A stretch of 64,000 bases of DNA. Origin: JAVJQS01 sp040218815. Its GTDB lineage: Bacteria > Bacteroidota > Bacteroidia > Flavobacteriales_E > Vicingaceae. Under the pieces are notes generated by a model. That model saw only the letters and a program-made list of their open reading frames with translations, did no database searches and was not told where the DNA came from. The stretch lies in the NCBI GenBank assembly GCA_040218815.1, contig JAVJQS010000008.1, positions 124,001 through 188,000 of the forward strand, read 5' to 3'. Shown one piece after another: positions 43,562 to 52,129 of this stretch. The position numbers and the translations under genes were made by a program. Numbering within the stretch: position 1 is the first letter of the stretch; each line of letters opens with the position of its first letter.

Positions 43562-44080
43562 TTAATCAATTTTTTTGCCTTCTGATAACTTAAGGACTAA
43601 TTCATACAATTCGTATTCATCTCCTTCTGAGTAAGAATTATGTTGCCATACAATTTCTCCATTCCCATCTAATAAAAAAGTGTGGGGGATGTTGTTTACA
43701 CTCAATGCCCTTTTCAAATCGCCGTTTGGATCGATGTACACCTCGTAATCCCATCCTTTTCCATTCACATAAGGTGCAACTTTTGCCATATTTCTGGTAT
43801 CATCAATTGACATAGCAATTATTTTTACACCAGTTTCTTCTTGCCACTCATCGTACATTTCTGCTATATTATTCAGCTCTCTCTTGCATGGACTACACCA
43901 TGTTGCCCAAAAATTTAGAATGATAGGTTTTCCATCATTTTCAATTTGAGAAGTATTAAATTTACTTCCATCTAGTTTCTGAACTACCACAGAAGGCATG
44001 GTGTTATGATTGCTTTGGGCATATGAGGTGATTCCAAAAAGAAGAGCTAGGCTGAGTAAGCTAATTTTTAATTTTTTCAT
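43562..44080 (-). CDS. TlpA-family thiol:disulfide oxidoreductase
   Basis: 172 residues with a signal peptide ending 'GITSYAQ' and a thioredoxin-fold domain. The active site is C62-x-x-C65 in 'NFWATWCSPCKREL', and the cis-proline loop is 'NNIPHTFLLDGNGEIVW'. It should reduce or isomerise disulfides, or serve cytochrome c maturation, in the periplasm. A terminator separates it from the DUF6029 and Omp28 genes downstream, so the group may be only partly cotranscribed. A minus-strand TAACTTCG about 27 bases upstream is one mismatch from the promoter consensus. Confidence 0.9.
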   Translation of the reverse strand: MKKLKISLLSLALLFGITSYAQSNHNTMPSVVVQKLDGSKFNTSQIENDGKPIILNFWATWCSPCKRELNNIAEMYDEWQEETGVKIIAMSIDDTRNMAKVAPYVNGKGWDYEVYIDPNGDLKRALSVNNIPHTFLLDGNGEIVWQHNSYSEGDEYELYELVLKLSEGKKID

Positions 44081-44172
44081 GTACGATAAATTTAATTTGG
44101 AAAGCGAAGTTACAAAATCAATACCATTCTTCTTAATCGCCTGATTTAAAACTGATATAATCTTACTATTCG

Positions 44173-44180
44173 TATATTTG
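44173..44180 (+). promoter_or_regulatory. Candidate -7 promoter box TATATTTG
   Basis: Exact TAnnTTTG match 18 bases before the ATG at 44199. Confidence 0.5.
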
Positions 44181-44198
44181 TAGGCTAAATTTGAAGAT

Positions 44199-44978
44199 AT
44201 GAAAAAAGTTTTACTCTCTTTCTTTGTTACAATTTTTACACTAGGGGCATTTGCTCAGAGCATTATGATTGTTGATCCAAGCGGTGACACTATTGTTGGT
44301 GACACTATATTTTTAGATGAGGCTATTGATACGAGTTTAGCTTTTGAAGAGTCTTTTGAAAATAAGGGTTTTTCAACCATTATTAATAATACGAATGATA
44401 GCATGACTATAGCCCTAATTCGCTATGAAGAATCAATTGTTCCAGGAACAGGAGATGCTGTATGCTGGGGCAATACCTGTTATGGTGAAAAAATGAATGA
44501 ACCTGTCTGGTTTATTGGAGATACGGTTCGAATTGCTGCTGGAGATACTGCTGGGGGCTTATTAGGTGGATTCGTTACCTATCATTTTCCTCATAAAAAA
44601 GTAGGAACCTCAACTTATCGGTATGAGTTTTATGATTTAAATAAACCTTTTGGAACGACTTCTTCTGAACTTTTTGTTCAATACAGAATTTCTTACTTGA
44701 CAGGAGTCACTGAAAATACACTTGCTTCTAGCCAAATTTCATTATATCCTAATCCTGCATTAAATAAGGTTTCAATAAAAATTGAAGCAGATGTTGCTGG
44801 AAGGAATAAGCAAGTTCAGGTAAAGGATTTGACTGGCAAGCTAGTTCAAAGTGTAGCTTTCTCGGCTAACTCTAATCAATTGAATTTGGATGTATCATCT
44901 TTTGATTCAGGCATCTATTTTGTAAACATAATGGTTGAAAACAAAAATGTAATCACTAAAAAATTGATTGTTCAATAA
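44199..44978 (+). CDS. Secreted protein with T9SS type A sorting domain
   Basis: 259 residues. A signal peptide ends 'TLGAFAQ'. The mature first part (to about 175) is beta-rich, with a cysteine pair in 'VCWGNTCYG' and no recognised enzyme motif. The last 75 residues form a type A T9SS sorting domain: 'SLYPNPALNKVSIKIE', 'VQVKDLTGKLV', 'FDSGIYFVNIMVENK', ending 'TKKLIVQ'. It is therefore probably exported to the cell surface or medium. It is transcribed alone, with a promoter box upstream and a strong terminator downstream. Confidence 0.85.
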   Translation: MKKVLLSFFVTIFTLGAFAQSIMIVDPSGDTIVGDTIFLDEAIDTSLAFEESFENKGFSTIINNTNDSMTIALIRYEESIVPGTGDAVCWGNTCYGEKMNEPVWFIGDTVRIAAGDTAGGLLGGFVTYHFPHKKVGTSTYRYEFYDLNKPFGTTSSELFVQYRISYLTGVTENTLASSQISLYPNPALNKVSIKIEADVAGRNKQVQVKDLTGKLVQSVAFSANSNQLNLDVSSFDSGIYFVNIMVENKNVITKKLIVQ

Positions 44979-45001
44979 AAATTTTAATTTTCATTTTCTC
45001 C

Positions 45002-45030
45002 AAGAGCCTTGAATTCAAGGCTCTTTTTTT
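45002..45030 (+). terminator. Intrinsic terminator after the T9SS cargo gene
   Basis: A perfect 24-base palindrome (AAGAGCCTTGAA / TTCAAGGCTCTT) at 45002-45025 followed by T to 45030, 24 bases after the stop codon and 18 bases before the cysQ ATG. Confidence 0.92.
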
Positions 45031-45047
45031 ATTTCAAAAGTTTATTT

Positions 45048-45857
45048 ATGAATCAAAGTCAATTACAAAAATACCTTGAAATAGTATGTAAAATTTCGTT
45101 GGAGGCAGGCAGGGAAATCCTTAGTATTTATGACTCAGATTTTGCGGTAGAGCATAAAGATGATAAATCGCCATTAACAGCAGCTGATAAAAAAGCACAT
45201 CTTAAAATTGTAGAAGGATTAAGTGCAAGTGATTTTCCAATCTTGAGTGAAGAAGGAAGGACCATACCCTTTGATGAAAGAAAACAATGGGATTATTTTT
45301 GGATGGTGGATCCCTTGGATGGTACAAAAGAGTTTGTGAAAAGAAATGGAGAGTTTACGGTAAACATTGCTTTAATTCATAAGCAAAAAGCTATTTTAGG
45401 AGTGATTTATGTGCCGGTAAAAGACCAGCTTTATTTTGGTGCTGAAGGATTAGGTGCATTCAAAGTCGAAACATTCTCTAAAACGGTAATAAAAAGTAAT
45501 TTTTCTAACTGGATGAGCTCAGCAAATAAGTTGCCAAAAAACATAGATCGACCCTATACTATTGTTGGAAGTCGATCACATATGTCTCCAGAAACTGAAG
45601 AATTTATCAATGATAAGAAAACAGAAAAGGGAGAAGTTGATATTGTTTCTGTTGGGAGTTCTTTAAAATTATGCATGGTAGCAGAAGGCGTAGCAGATGA
45701 CTATCCTCGTTTTGCTCCTACAATGGAATGGGATACCGCAGCTGGCCAGGCTATTGTAGAAGCTATGGGTGGGAGAGTATTGAATTGGAAGACTAAAGAG
45801 AGCATGAAATATAACAGGGAAAACTTGCTGAATGATTGGTTTTTAGTTAGTGCTTAA
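45048..45857 (+). CDS. cysQ: 3'(2'),5'-bisphosphate nucleotidase CysQ
   Basis: About 269 residues of the inositol-monophosphatase superfamily. The metal-binding motifs are E68-E69 in 'PILSEEG', D88 in 'WMVDPLDGTKEFVKRNG', and 'APTMEWDTAAGQAIVEAMGG' near the C-terminus. 'DGTKEF' is the mark of CysQ, which removes 3'-phosphoadenosine 5'-phosphate left by sulfate assimilation or sulfation. I chose ATG 45048; an in-frame start at 45009 lies inside the preceding terminator hairpin. Confidence 0.92.
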   Translation: MNQSQLQKYLEIVCKISLEAGREILSIYDSDFAVEHKDDKSPLTAADKKAHLKIVEGLSASDFPILSEEGRTIPFDERKQWDYFWMVDPLDGTKEFVKRNGEFTVNIALIHKQKAILGVIYVPVKDQLYFGAEGLGAFKVETFSKTVIKSNFSNWMSSANKLPKNIDRPYTIVGSRSHMSPETEEFINDKKTEKGEVDIVSVGSSLKLCMVAEGVADDYPRFAPTMEWDTAAGQAIVEAMGGRVLNWKTKESMKYNRENLLNDWFLVSA

Positions 45858-45882
45858 GGGAATTTAAAAAGGATAAAAAGGG

Positions 45883-45890
45883 TAGTTTTG
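45883..45890 (+). promoter_or_regulatory. Candidate -7 promoter box TAGTTTTG for gmd
   Basis: Exact TAnnTTTG match 15 bases before the gmd ATG at 45906. Confidence 0.5.
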
Positions 45891-45905
45891 CCTTAAATAC
45901 AGCTT

Positions 45906-46994
45906 ATGAGTAAAGTAGCATTAGTAACAGGAGTTACAGGACAAGATGGAGCATACTTGTCGGAATTATTATTGGAAAAGGGATATGAAGTACATGGAGT
46001 GAAAAGGAGGAGCTCTTTGTTTAATACCGCTCGAATCGACCATTTATATCAAGATCCACATGACAAAGGAGTAAAGTTTAAATTGCATTATGGTGATTTG
46101 ACTGACTCTTCAAATCTTACCCGAATAATTCAAGAAGTGCAACCCGATGAAATATATAATTTGGCAGCACAATCTCATGTAAAAGTTTCGTTTGAGACTC
46201 CAGAGTATACTGCAAATTCTGATGCTGTTGGTACCTTGAGAATTTTAGAGGCCATTAGAATTCTTGGTTTAGAGAAAAAGACAAAATTTTACCAAGCCTC
46301 TACTTCAGAGCTCTATGGAAAAGTACAAGAGGTCCCTCAAACTGAAACCACCCCATTTTATCCACGTAGCCCCTATGGTGTTGCTAAGCTTTATGGGTTC
46401 TGGATTGTAAAAAATTATCGCGAAGCTTATGGCATGTATGCATGTAATGGTATTTTGTTTAATCATGAAAGTCCATTGCGAGGAGAAACTTTTGTAACGC
46501 GGAAAATTACCCGAGCTGCTGCTCGAATTAGTCTAGATATGCAAGATTGTATTTATCTTGGAAACCTTGATGCTAAAAGAGACTGGGGGCATGCGAAAGA
46601 TTATGTTGAAGGGATGTGGCGAATGCTGCAACAAGATATAGCTGACGACTATGTACTAGCTACTGGAGAAACAATTGAGGTAAGAACTTTTGTAACAAAA
46701 GCCTTTCAGGAACTCAATATAGAAATGGAATGGAAAGGCAAAGGAGTAAATGAAATTGGAATTAATAAAGCGAATGGGAAAACCATTGTAAAAGTTGATC
46801 CAAAATATTTTAGACCAACGGAAGTTGATTTATTAGTAGGAGATGCCAGTAAAGCGAAAAAAGAATTAGGTTGGGAGCCTACTTTTACTGTAGATGAGTT
46901 AGTGAAAGATATGGTTTCAGCAGATCTTGCTTTATTTAAACGTGATAAGTATTTAATGGAAGGTGGACATAAAGTATATGACTTCAATGAATAA
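45906..46994 (+). CDS. gmd: GDP-mannose 4,6-dehydratase
   Basis: 362 residues, extended SDR fold. 'VTGVTGQDGAYLSELLLEKGY' contains the NADP site, 'STSELYGK' and 'SPYGVAKLYG' hold the catalytic Thr/Glu and Tyr/Lys, and 'LFNHESPLRGETFVTRKI' is characteristic of Gmd. It makes GDP-4-keto-6-deoxymannose, the substrate for the next gene product. Its stop codon overlaps the fcl start (ATGAATAA), so the two are translationally coupled. Confidence 0.97.
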   Translation: MSKVALVTGVTGQDGAYLSELLLEKGYEVHGVKRRSSLFNTARIDHLYQDPHDKGVKFKLHYGDLTDSSNLTRIIQEVQPDEIYNLAAQSHVKVSFETPEYTANSDAVGTLRILEAIRILGLEKKTKFYQASTSELYGKVQEVPQTETTPFYPRSPYGVAKLYGFWIVKNYREAYGMYACNGILFNHESPLRGETFVTRKITRAAARISLDMQDCIYLGNLDAKRDWGHAKDYVEGMWRMLQQDIADDYVLATGETIEVRTFVTKAFQELNIEMEWKGKGVNEIGINKANGKTIVKVDPKYFRPTEVDLLVGDASKAKKELGWEPTFTVDELVKDMVSADLALFKRDKYLMEGGHKVYDFNE

Positions 46995-47925
46995 AGAATC
47001 AAAAATTTACGTTGCAGGTCATCGAGGCATGGTAGGTTCCTCAATTGTAAGGAAATTGCAAAATGAAGGCTTCAATAATCTTGCGCTTAAAACTTCAGCT
47101 GAGTTAGACTTAAGAAACCAAGCTGCAGTCAGTACTTTTTTTGAAACTGAAAAACCAGAATATGTTTTCTTAGCAGCGGCAAAAGTTGGTGGAATTCAAG
47201 CTAATAACATCTATCGCGCTGATTTTCTGTATGATAATTTAATGATTGAGGCTAATATTATTCATGCTGCATATAAGAATAAGGTCGAAAAATTACTTTT
47301 TTTAGGCTCTTCTTGTATTTACCCAAAGCTAGCACCGCAACCATTAAAAGAAGAATATTTACTTACTGATGAATTGGAGTCTACCAATGAGCCATATGCC
47401 ATTGCAAAAATTGCAGGAATAAAGTTGTGTGAAAATTACCGCAAACAGTATGGGTGTAATTTCATTTCAGCGATGCCAACGAATTTATATGGTCCAAATG
47501 ACAATTATGATTTAAAAAACTCTCATGTATTGCCAGCTTTATTGCGAAAATTTCATTCGGCCAAAGTAAATAACGCTCCTTCAGTTGAAATATGGGGCTC
47601 AGGAAGTCCAAAAAGAGAGTTTCTTCACGTAGATGACTTGGCAGATGCCTGCTATACCTTAATGCAAGAATATGATGGAGAAGATTGGTTTAACATTGGC
47701 ACCGGAGAAGACATTTCCATAAAAGATCTAGCACTTTTGATTAAGGATGTAGTTGGATATGATGGCGAATTAACCTTTGACTCATCCAAACCTGATGGCA
47801 CACCAAGAAAGCTAATGGATGTGAGCAAGCTTCACAAAATTGGATGGAAACACCAAATAGAATTAAAAGAAGGAATTCAACGAGTTTATCAAGAAGTTAA
47901 AACAATGAATTTTGAAATGGCTTAA
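46987..47925 (+). CDS. fcl: GDP-L-fucose synthase
   Basis: About 312 residues, SDR fold. 'YVAGHRGMVGSSIVRKL' binds NADP, 'LGSSCIYPKLAPQPLKEE' and 'EPYAIAKIAGIKLCE' hold the catalytic Ser/Cys and Tyr/Lys. It epimerises and reduces the Gmd product to GDP-L-fucose, the donor for fucose in surface polysaccharide or glycoprotein glycans. I chose the ATG at 46987 that overlaps the gmd stop codon; starts at 46963 or 46978 add a few residues. Confidence 0.96.
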   Translation: MNKESKIYVAGHRGMVGSSIVRKLQNEGFNNLALKTSAELDLRNQAAVSTFFETEKPEYVFLAAAKVGGIQANNIYRADFLYDNLMIEANIIHAAYKNKVEKLLFLGSSCIYPKLAPQPLKEEYLLTDELESTNEPYAIAKIAGIKLCENYRKQYGCNFISAMPTNLYGPNDNYDLKNSHVLPALLRKFHSAKVNNAPSVEIWGSGSPKREFLHVDDLADACYTLMQEYDGEDWFNIGTGEDISIKDLALLIKDVVGYDGELTFDSSKPDGTPRKLMDVSKLHKIGWKHQIELKEGIQRVYQEVKTMNFEMA

Positions 47926-49444
47926 CTTTAAGTATTTCCATTATTGTATCGTTGGACTTTTGCTTTTAATCCCTATTCTTGGCAGCGGTCAGCAATACAA
48001 CTCTCCCTTAAACCATTCATTTTCTGTTGACTTAGAAAGAGAAATCTTAAAATCTGATGCCATTGTGCACAGTGGGTTTAAGCCGATTTTAATAACTGCC
48101 ATCGACGAGTCTGTTCAAAATGATAGCAGCCTATTTCAAACAATAGCAATTTCTAGAAGGAGCGGTAAAAGTTTTGTAGCTCGCAAGCTATTTCATGAGC
48201 ACCTCATTTCTTTAGACACTGGGATAGTCCATTTAACCATTGATCCAATTCTCAATTTAGAATATGGACAAGAGTTAGAAAATGATCCGCGAAACATTAA
48301 CCTCTATAAAAGTACTAGAGGGTTCAATGTTAAGTTGATGTTAGGGGAAAAGGTAGCAGTGGAGTCTAGCTTCAGGGAAAACCAAGCTAATTTACCACAG
48401 TATTTGAGTAATAGGGTAGACCAAACTCAGGAGGCCTATGGTCAAGGAAGGGTAAAAAAGTTTGGAGACTTTGGTTATGATTTTGCCATGGCTTCTGCTT
48501 ATATCAGCTACTCTCCATCAAAAAGAATAAATATTCAGGCGGGTCATGGAAAACATTTCGTTGGAAATGGCTACCGTTCTATTTTGCTATCAGACCTTAG
48601 TTTTAATTACCCATACATTAAAATCAATACAAATTGGTTTGACAATAAGCTTCAATATCAAAACATGTATACCCTTTTTCAGGATTTGGGGCGAGTAAAT
48701 TCTGATGGATTCTCTGAAGCCTTATTTGAGCGAAAGCAGGGCGCATTTCACTATTTGGAATATAGTCCAAGCTCTAAATTGAATATTGGTTTCTTTGAAG
48801 GAATTGTTTTTCCAAGTTTAGATACTTCTGGAAACATCCCAGTAAGCGCAAGCTACTGGGTGCCTGTTATATTTTTAAATACATTAATAGAAGATAAAGA
48901 GAGTAAGGCTGAGTCAGTCATTGGTACAAACATATCGCTTAGAATTGCTAAGCATGTTGAAGTTTACAATCAATTTAGTATAAGCAATAAAGAATTTGAT
49001 GACCCTGGAATTCAGATTGGTGCAAAATGGTTTTTTCTCAATCACTTCATGATTCAAGCTGAACTTAATAGTACTCCCAATCTTACAACTCAAAGAATTT
49101 ATTCGCACTATAACCAATCACTCAACCACCCAGTTAGTGGGTCAAATGAATTAATTGGAATAGTGCAATTTCAAAAGAACAGATGGCAAACCCGATTGAA
49201 ATTAAATACGCTCACTTATAAACAGACTGAAGTGAACTATTTGGATTTCAGACAAGCCTTTATTGTTAATCCATCATATAACTTTACCTTTCACCTTGGC
49301 GCTCAGTATAGGAAACAGTATGTTAACGAAGGTGGTGAAACCCAAATCCATGGAAATCCAGTTTATTTGTCAAGAGATAATCAATCCTTTTATTTTTATT
49401 TTGGATTGAGTACCAACTTACAAAACCTTTACTTTGACTATTAA
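47912..49444 (+). CDS. RemB/Wzi-like outer-membrane barrel protein, paralogue 1
   Basis: 510 residues, with a signal peptide ending 'PILGSGQ'. The start is TTG at 47912 because a stop codon lies just upstream in frame and no early ATG exists; it overlaps fcl by 14 bases. The hallmark 'AGHGKHFVGNGYRSILLSDL' followed by 'YPYIKINTNWF' matches the same region of the gene at 50523 and the pattern known from gliding protein RemB and capsule-assembly Wzi-type barrels. It ends in a terminal aromatic strand (NLYFDY). Likely an outer-membrane protein handling or binding surface polysaccharide; the family name is a judgment by motif. Confidence 0.72.
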   Translation: MKWLNFKYFHYCIVGLLLLIPILGSGQQYNSPLNHSFSVDLEREILKSDAIVHSGFKPILITAIDESVQNDSSLFQTIAISRRSGKSFVARKLFHEHLISLDTGIVHLTIDPILNLEYGQELENDPRNINLYKSTRGFNVKLMLGEKVAVESSFRENQANLPQYLSNRVDQTQEAYGQGRVKKFGDFGYDFAMASAYISYSPSKRINIQAGHGKHFVGNGYRSILLSDLSFNYPYIKINTNWFDNKLQYQNMYTLFQDLGRVNSDGFSEALFERKQGAFHYLEYSPSSKLNIGFFEGIVFPSLDTSGNIPVSASYWVPVIFLNTLIEDKESKAESVIGTNISLRIAKHVEVYNQFSISNKEFDDPGIQIGAKWFFLNHFMIQAELNSTPNLTTQRIYSHYNQSLNHPVSGSNELIGIVQFQKNRWQTRLKLNTLTYKQTEVNYLDFRQAFIVNPSYNFTFHLGAQYRKQYVNEGGETQIHGNPVYLSRDNQSFYFYFGLSTNLQNLYFDY

Positions 49445-49470
49445 TCTTAAAATTGAATTAATTTAGCCCT

Positions 49471-50526
49471 ATGGTAATTGCATTAGCTATCATGATTTCC
49501 TTTTTTATTGTATTGTTGTCAACCCCTTCATTTATAAAGGTGGCTAGAATCAAGCATTTGTTTGACGACCCCAATGAAACCCGCAAACTTCATAAGCAAA
49601 GTATTCCATCAATGGGAGGGATTATGATTTTTGCAGGAACCTTATTTTCATTTATGATTTGCTATCCCTCAGAAGATATTGGATACATAAAATATTTAAT
49701 ACCAAGTATTTTAGTGATGTTTTTTATTGGGATTAAAGATGATATTATTGGAACTGCTGCAGTAAAAAAACTGATTGGTCACTTATTGGTTGCTTTTATC
49801 ATGACCTTAATGGCTGGTATAAAGATAACAAGCTTATACGGCATATTTGAAATTCGTGAAATTCCTGAATGGGCAAGTATAGCACTCTCTATTTTTACTT
49901 ATGTAGTTATTATAAATGCTTTTAATATTATTGATGGAGTCGATGGTTTAGCTGGTGGGGTCGGCTGTATTGCATCTATCGCCTTTGGTGTATGGTTCTT
50001 ATTGGCCGGCAGCATGGTTGATGCCATAATTGCATTTGCATTAGCAGGAGCACTGCTTGGCTTTCTCCGATTTAACTTCTATCCTGCTAATATTTTTATG
50101 GGAGACTCGGGTTCTCTCACTGTTGGCTTAATTATTTGTGTGCTCGCTATTCGGGTCATTGAATTTGACTTTTCAGCCCTTCCAAGTCATATGAAAGACA
50201 TTTCAAAACCAATTTTTGCAATGGCTGTTTTGTCATATCCACTATTAGATACCTTGCGCATTTTCGTTTATCGAATGGCACGGGGGATTTCACCTTTTGC
50301 TGCAGATAATAATCATATACACCATCGATTAATTAAACTCGGACTAAACCACGCTCAAACTGTTGGAGTTATTTATGTATTTAATGCATTATTAATAAGC
50401 TATGCAGTTCTTGTAAAAAACTTAAATACAAGTTGGACCTTTATTAGCTTGGCCGCGATTGTTTGTGTAGTAATGGGTATTTTATTTTTAGTGCCAGTAA
50501 AGAAAACTGAGATTGATAAATCATGA
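49471..50526 (+). CDS. WecA/MraY-like undecaprenyl-phosphate sugar-1-phosphate transferase
   Basis: 351 residues with about ten membrane helices. Family motifs are 'DDPNETRKLHKQSIPSMGG', 'FFIGIKDDIIG', 'NAFNIIDGVDGLAGG', 'ANIFMGDSGSLTVG' and 'NNHIHHRLIKLG'. MraY itself is normally in the cell-wall cluster, so this one more probably starts an O-antigen- or capsule-like glycan by loading undecaprenyl phosphate with a HexNAc-1-phosphate. It lies between the two RemB/Wzi-like barrel genes; the next gene overlaps its end by four bases (ATGA). Confidence 0.92.
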   Translation: MVIALAIMISFFIVLLSTPSFIKVARIKHLFDDPNETRKLHKQSIPSMGGIMIFAGTLFSFMICYPSEDIGYIKYLIPSILVMFFIGIKDDIIGTAAVKKLIGHLLVAFIMTLMAGIKITSLYGIFEIREIPEWASIALSIFTYVVIINAFNIIDGVDGLAGGVGCIASIAFGVWFLLAGSMVDAIIAFALAGALLGFLRFNFYPANIFMGDSGSLTVGLIICVLAIRVIEFDFSALPSHMKDISKPIFAMAVLSYPLLDTLRIFVYRMARGISPFAADNNHIHHRLIKLGLNHAQTVGVIYVFNALLISYAVLVKNLNTSWTFISLAAIVCVVMGILFLVPVKKTEIDKS

Positions 50527-52064
50527 AGGGCCTATCTCTTCTTGTTCTCTTTTTATTGTCGCTCGGGCTTAAAGCGCAAATAGTCAACAATCGAAGTGAT
50601 TTTAATTATGTAAATGAGGCGAAATCTTATTCTTTTGGAAGCTTAGAGCATACTGCCTTTAAAAAGAGCTTCATAGAGCAAGACACCTTGAATAAAGGGT
50701 TATTGAATTTCAATACCAAGAAAGCCAAGTTTGTTTTAAACCCTGCATTTGAATACACTGTTGGGAGACAAAATAAAGTAGATCATCTTGTTCAAGACTC
50801 CAAATTAGGATTGAATTTAAGCTTCAAGCATGGAGATCGGTGGAATGCGGAATTCACTTACTTAAGAAGCTTTTCTAATTACATGAACTATCAGCAAGAC
50901 TTTATTGCTGAAAATGGAGTATTGCCAGGTGCAAATGTTGTTTCTTTTATTGATACTGATTTAGCTGTATCCGACTATTTTTCGGCTTTTGTAAATTTTC
51001 GTGCCAATAAAATCTTTGACTTTGAATTGGGTTATGGCAGAAACTTTATTGGTGATGGCTATCGTAGCTTATTGCTATCTGATTTTGCTAATGCTTCACC
51101 TTATCTTAAAATCAATACGAAGTTCTGGAAGCTAAACTACACTAATTTATTTGCAGCTCATCAAGATATATTTCAAGTGGAAGGAGCATCGGAATTGTAC
51201 CGCAAAAAATATAGTGCGACACACTACCTTGACTGGAATGCTACCAAATGGCTTTCGATTGGTCTATTTGAAACGATTATTTGGCAAGCTGAAGAAGAAA
51301 ATTATACCCGTGGTTTTGATGTTAATTACATGAACCCAGTAATTTTTTATCGACCAGTTGAATTTTCAGTGGGTTCATCTGACAATGCATTGGTAGGGGC
51401 CAATCTAAAAATTACTCCGTTTAAAAAACATGTGTTTTATTTCCAATTGTTATTGGACGAATTTTTACTCAAGGAATTGCGAGCTGATTTTAATCAAAGC
51501 TTGAACCCCGATGAAGATATACAGTCTGGTTGGTGGGCCAATAAATATGGCATTCAACTAGGTTGGAAGGCCTATGATTTGTTTGGGATAGAAGGCTTAA
51601 AGCCTCAAGTTGAATTTAATTATGTTCGTCCTTTTACTTACGCACATAGCAGTCCTGTTCAAGCATATTCAAATTATAATCTTTCATTGGCTCATCCTTT
51701 AGGCGCCAATTTTTATGAATTCGTTAGTCTAATAGATTATCGAAAAGGACGTTTGGCCTATCACTTACAATTCAACCAGAATAAAAAGGGATATTCAAGA
51801 CCTTTCGAAAATTTGGGAGAAAATATTCAGTTTTCCAACATAAGCAGAAGCAAGGAATATGAAAACTTTACCACACAGGGTGAGCTGCATCAAGTGCGCT
51901 ATGTTAGAGCAGCTGTAGACTATACAATTAAGCCAGATTGGCAAGCTGTATTCGGTGTAGGCTATATTTGGCGCGAAGAAAAAGTTGAAACTACAATAGA
52001 CATCAATAACATGGTTTACTTTAGTTTTAAGACTAAACTATTCAACCAATATTTTGATTATTAG
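50523..52064 (+). CDS. RemB/Wzi-like outer-membrane barrel protein, paralogue 2
   Basis: 513 residues, signal peptide ending 'SLGLKAQ'. It shares with the protein at 47912 the segment 'GYGRNFIGDGYRSLLLSDF' and 'SPYLKINTKFWKLNYTNLF', a similar overall length and the same closing 'FNQYFDY', so the two are paralogues with a membrane transferase gene between them. The mature part is a run of beta-strands with a terminal Tyr. It is coupled to the transferase gene by an ATGA overlap. RemB relatives contribute to gliding motility in Flavobacterium; Wzi binds capsule at the surface. Either fits. Confidence 0.75.
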   Translation: MKGLSLLVLFLLSLGLKAQIVNNRSDFNYVNEAKSYSFGSLEHTAFKKSFIEQDTLNKGLLNFNTKKAKFVLNPAFEYTVGRQNKVDHLVQDSKLGLNLSFKHGDRWNAEFTYLRSFSNYMNYQQDFIAENGVLPGANVVSFIDTDLAVSDYFSAFVNFRANKIFDFELGYGRNFIGDGYRSLLLSDFANASPYLKINTKFWKLNYTNLFAAHQDIFQVEGASELYRKKYSATHYLDWNATKWLSIGLFETIIWQAEEENYTRGFDVNYMNPVIFYRPVEFSVGSSDNALVGANLKITPFKKHVFYFQLLLDEFLLKELRADFNQSLNPDEDIQSGWWANKYGIQLGWKAYDLFGIEGLKPQVEFNYVRPFTYAHSSPVQAYSNYNLSLAHPLGANFYEFVSLIDYRKGRLAYHLQFNQNKKGYSRPFENLGENIQFSNISRSKEYENFTTQGELHQVRYVRAAVDYTIKPDWQAVFGVGYIWREEKVETTIDINNMVYFSFKTKLFNQYFDY

Positions 52065-52099
52065 TGCTCTTTTGGCCTTATTTATAGGTGCATCTTTTG

Positions 52100-52107
52100 T
52101 ACTTTTG
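52100..52107 (+). promoter_or_regulatory. Candidate -7 promoter box TACTTTTG for the ctaB operon
   Basis: Exact TAnnTTTG match 22 bases before ATG 52130, with a TTTG at 52071-52074 upstream that is a little far for a -33 element. It lies within the longer reading frame from GTG 52088, which argues against that start. Confidence 0.5.
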
Positions 52108-52129
52108 CCTTGCTTTTAGGGAAAAATTA

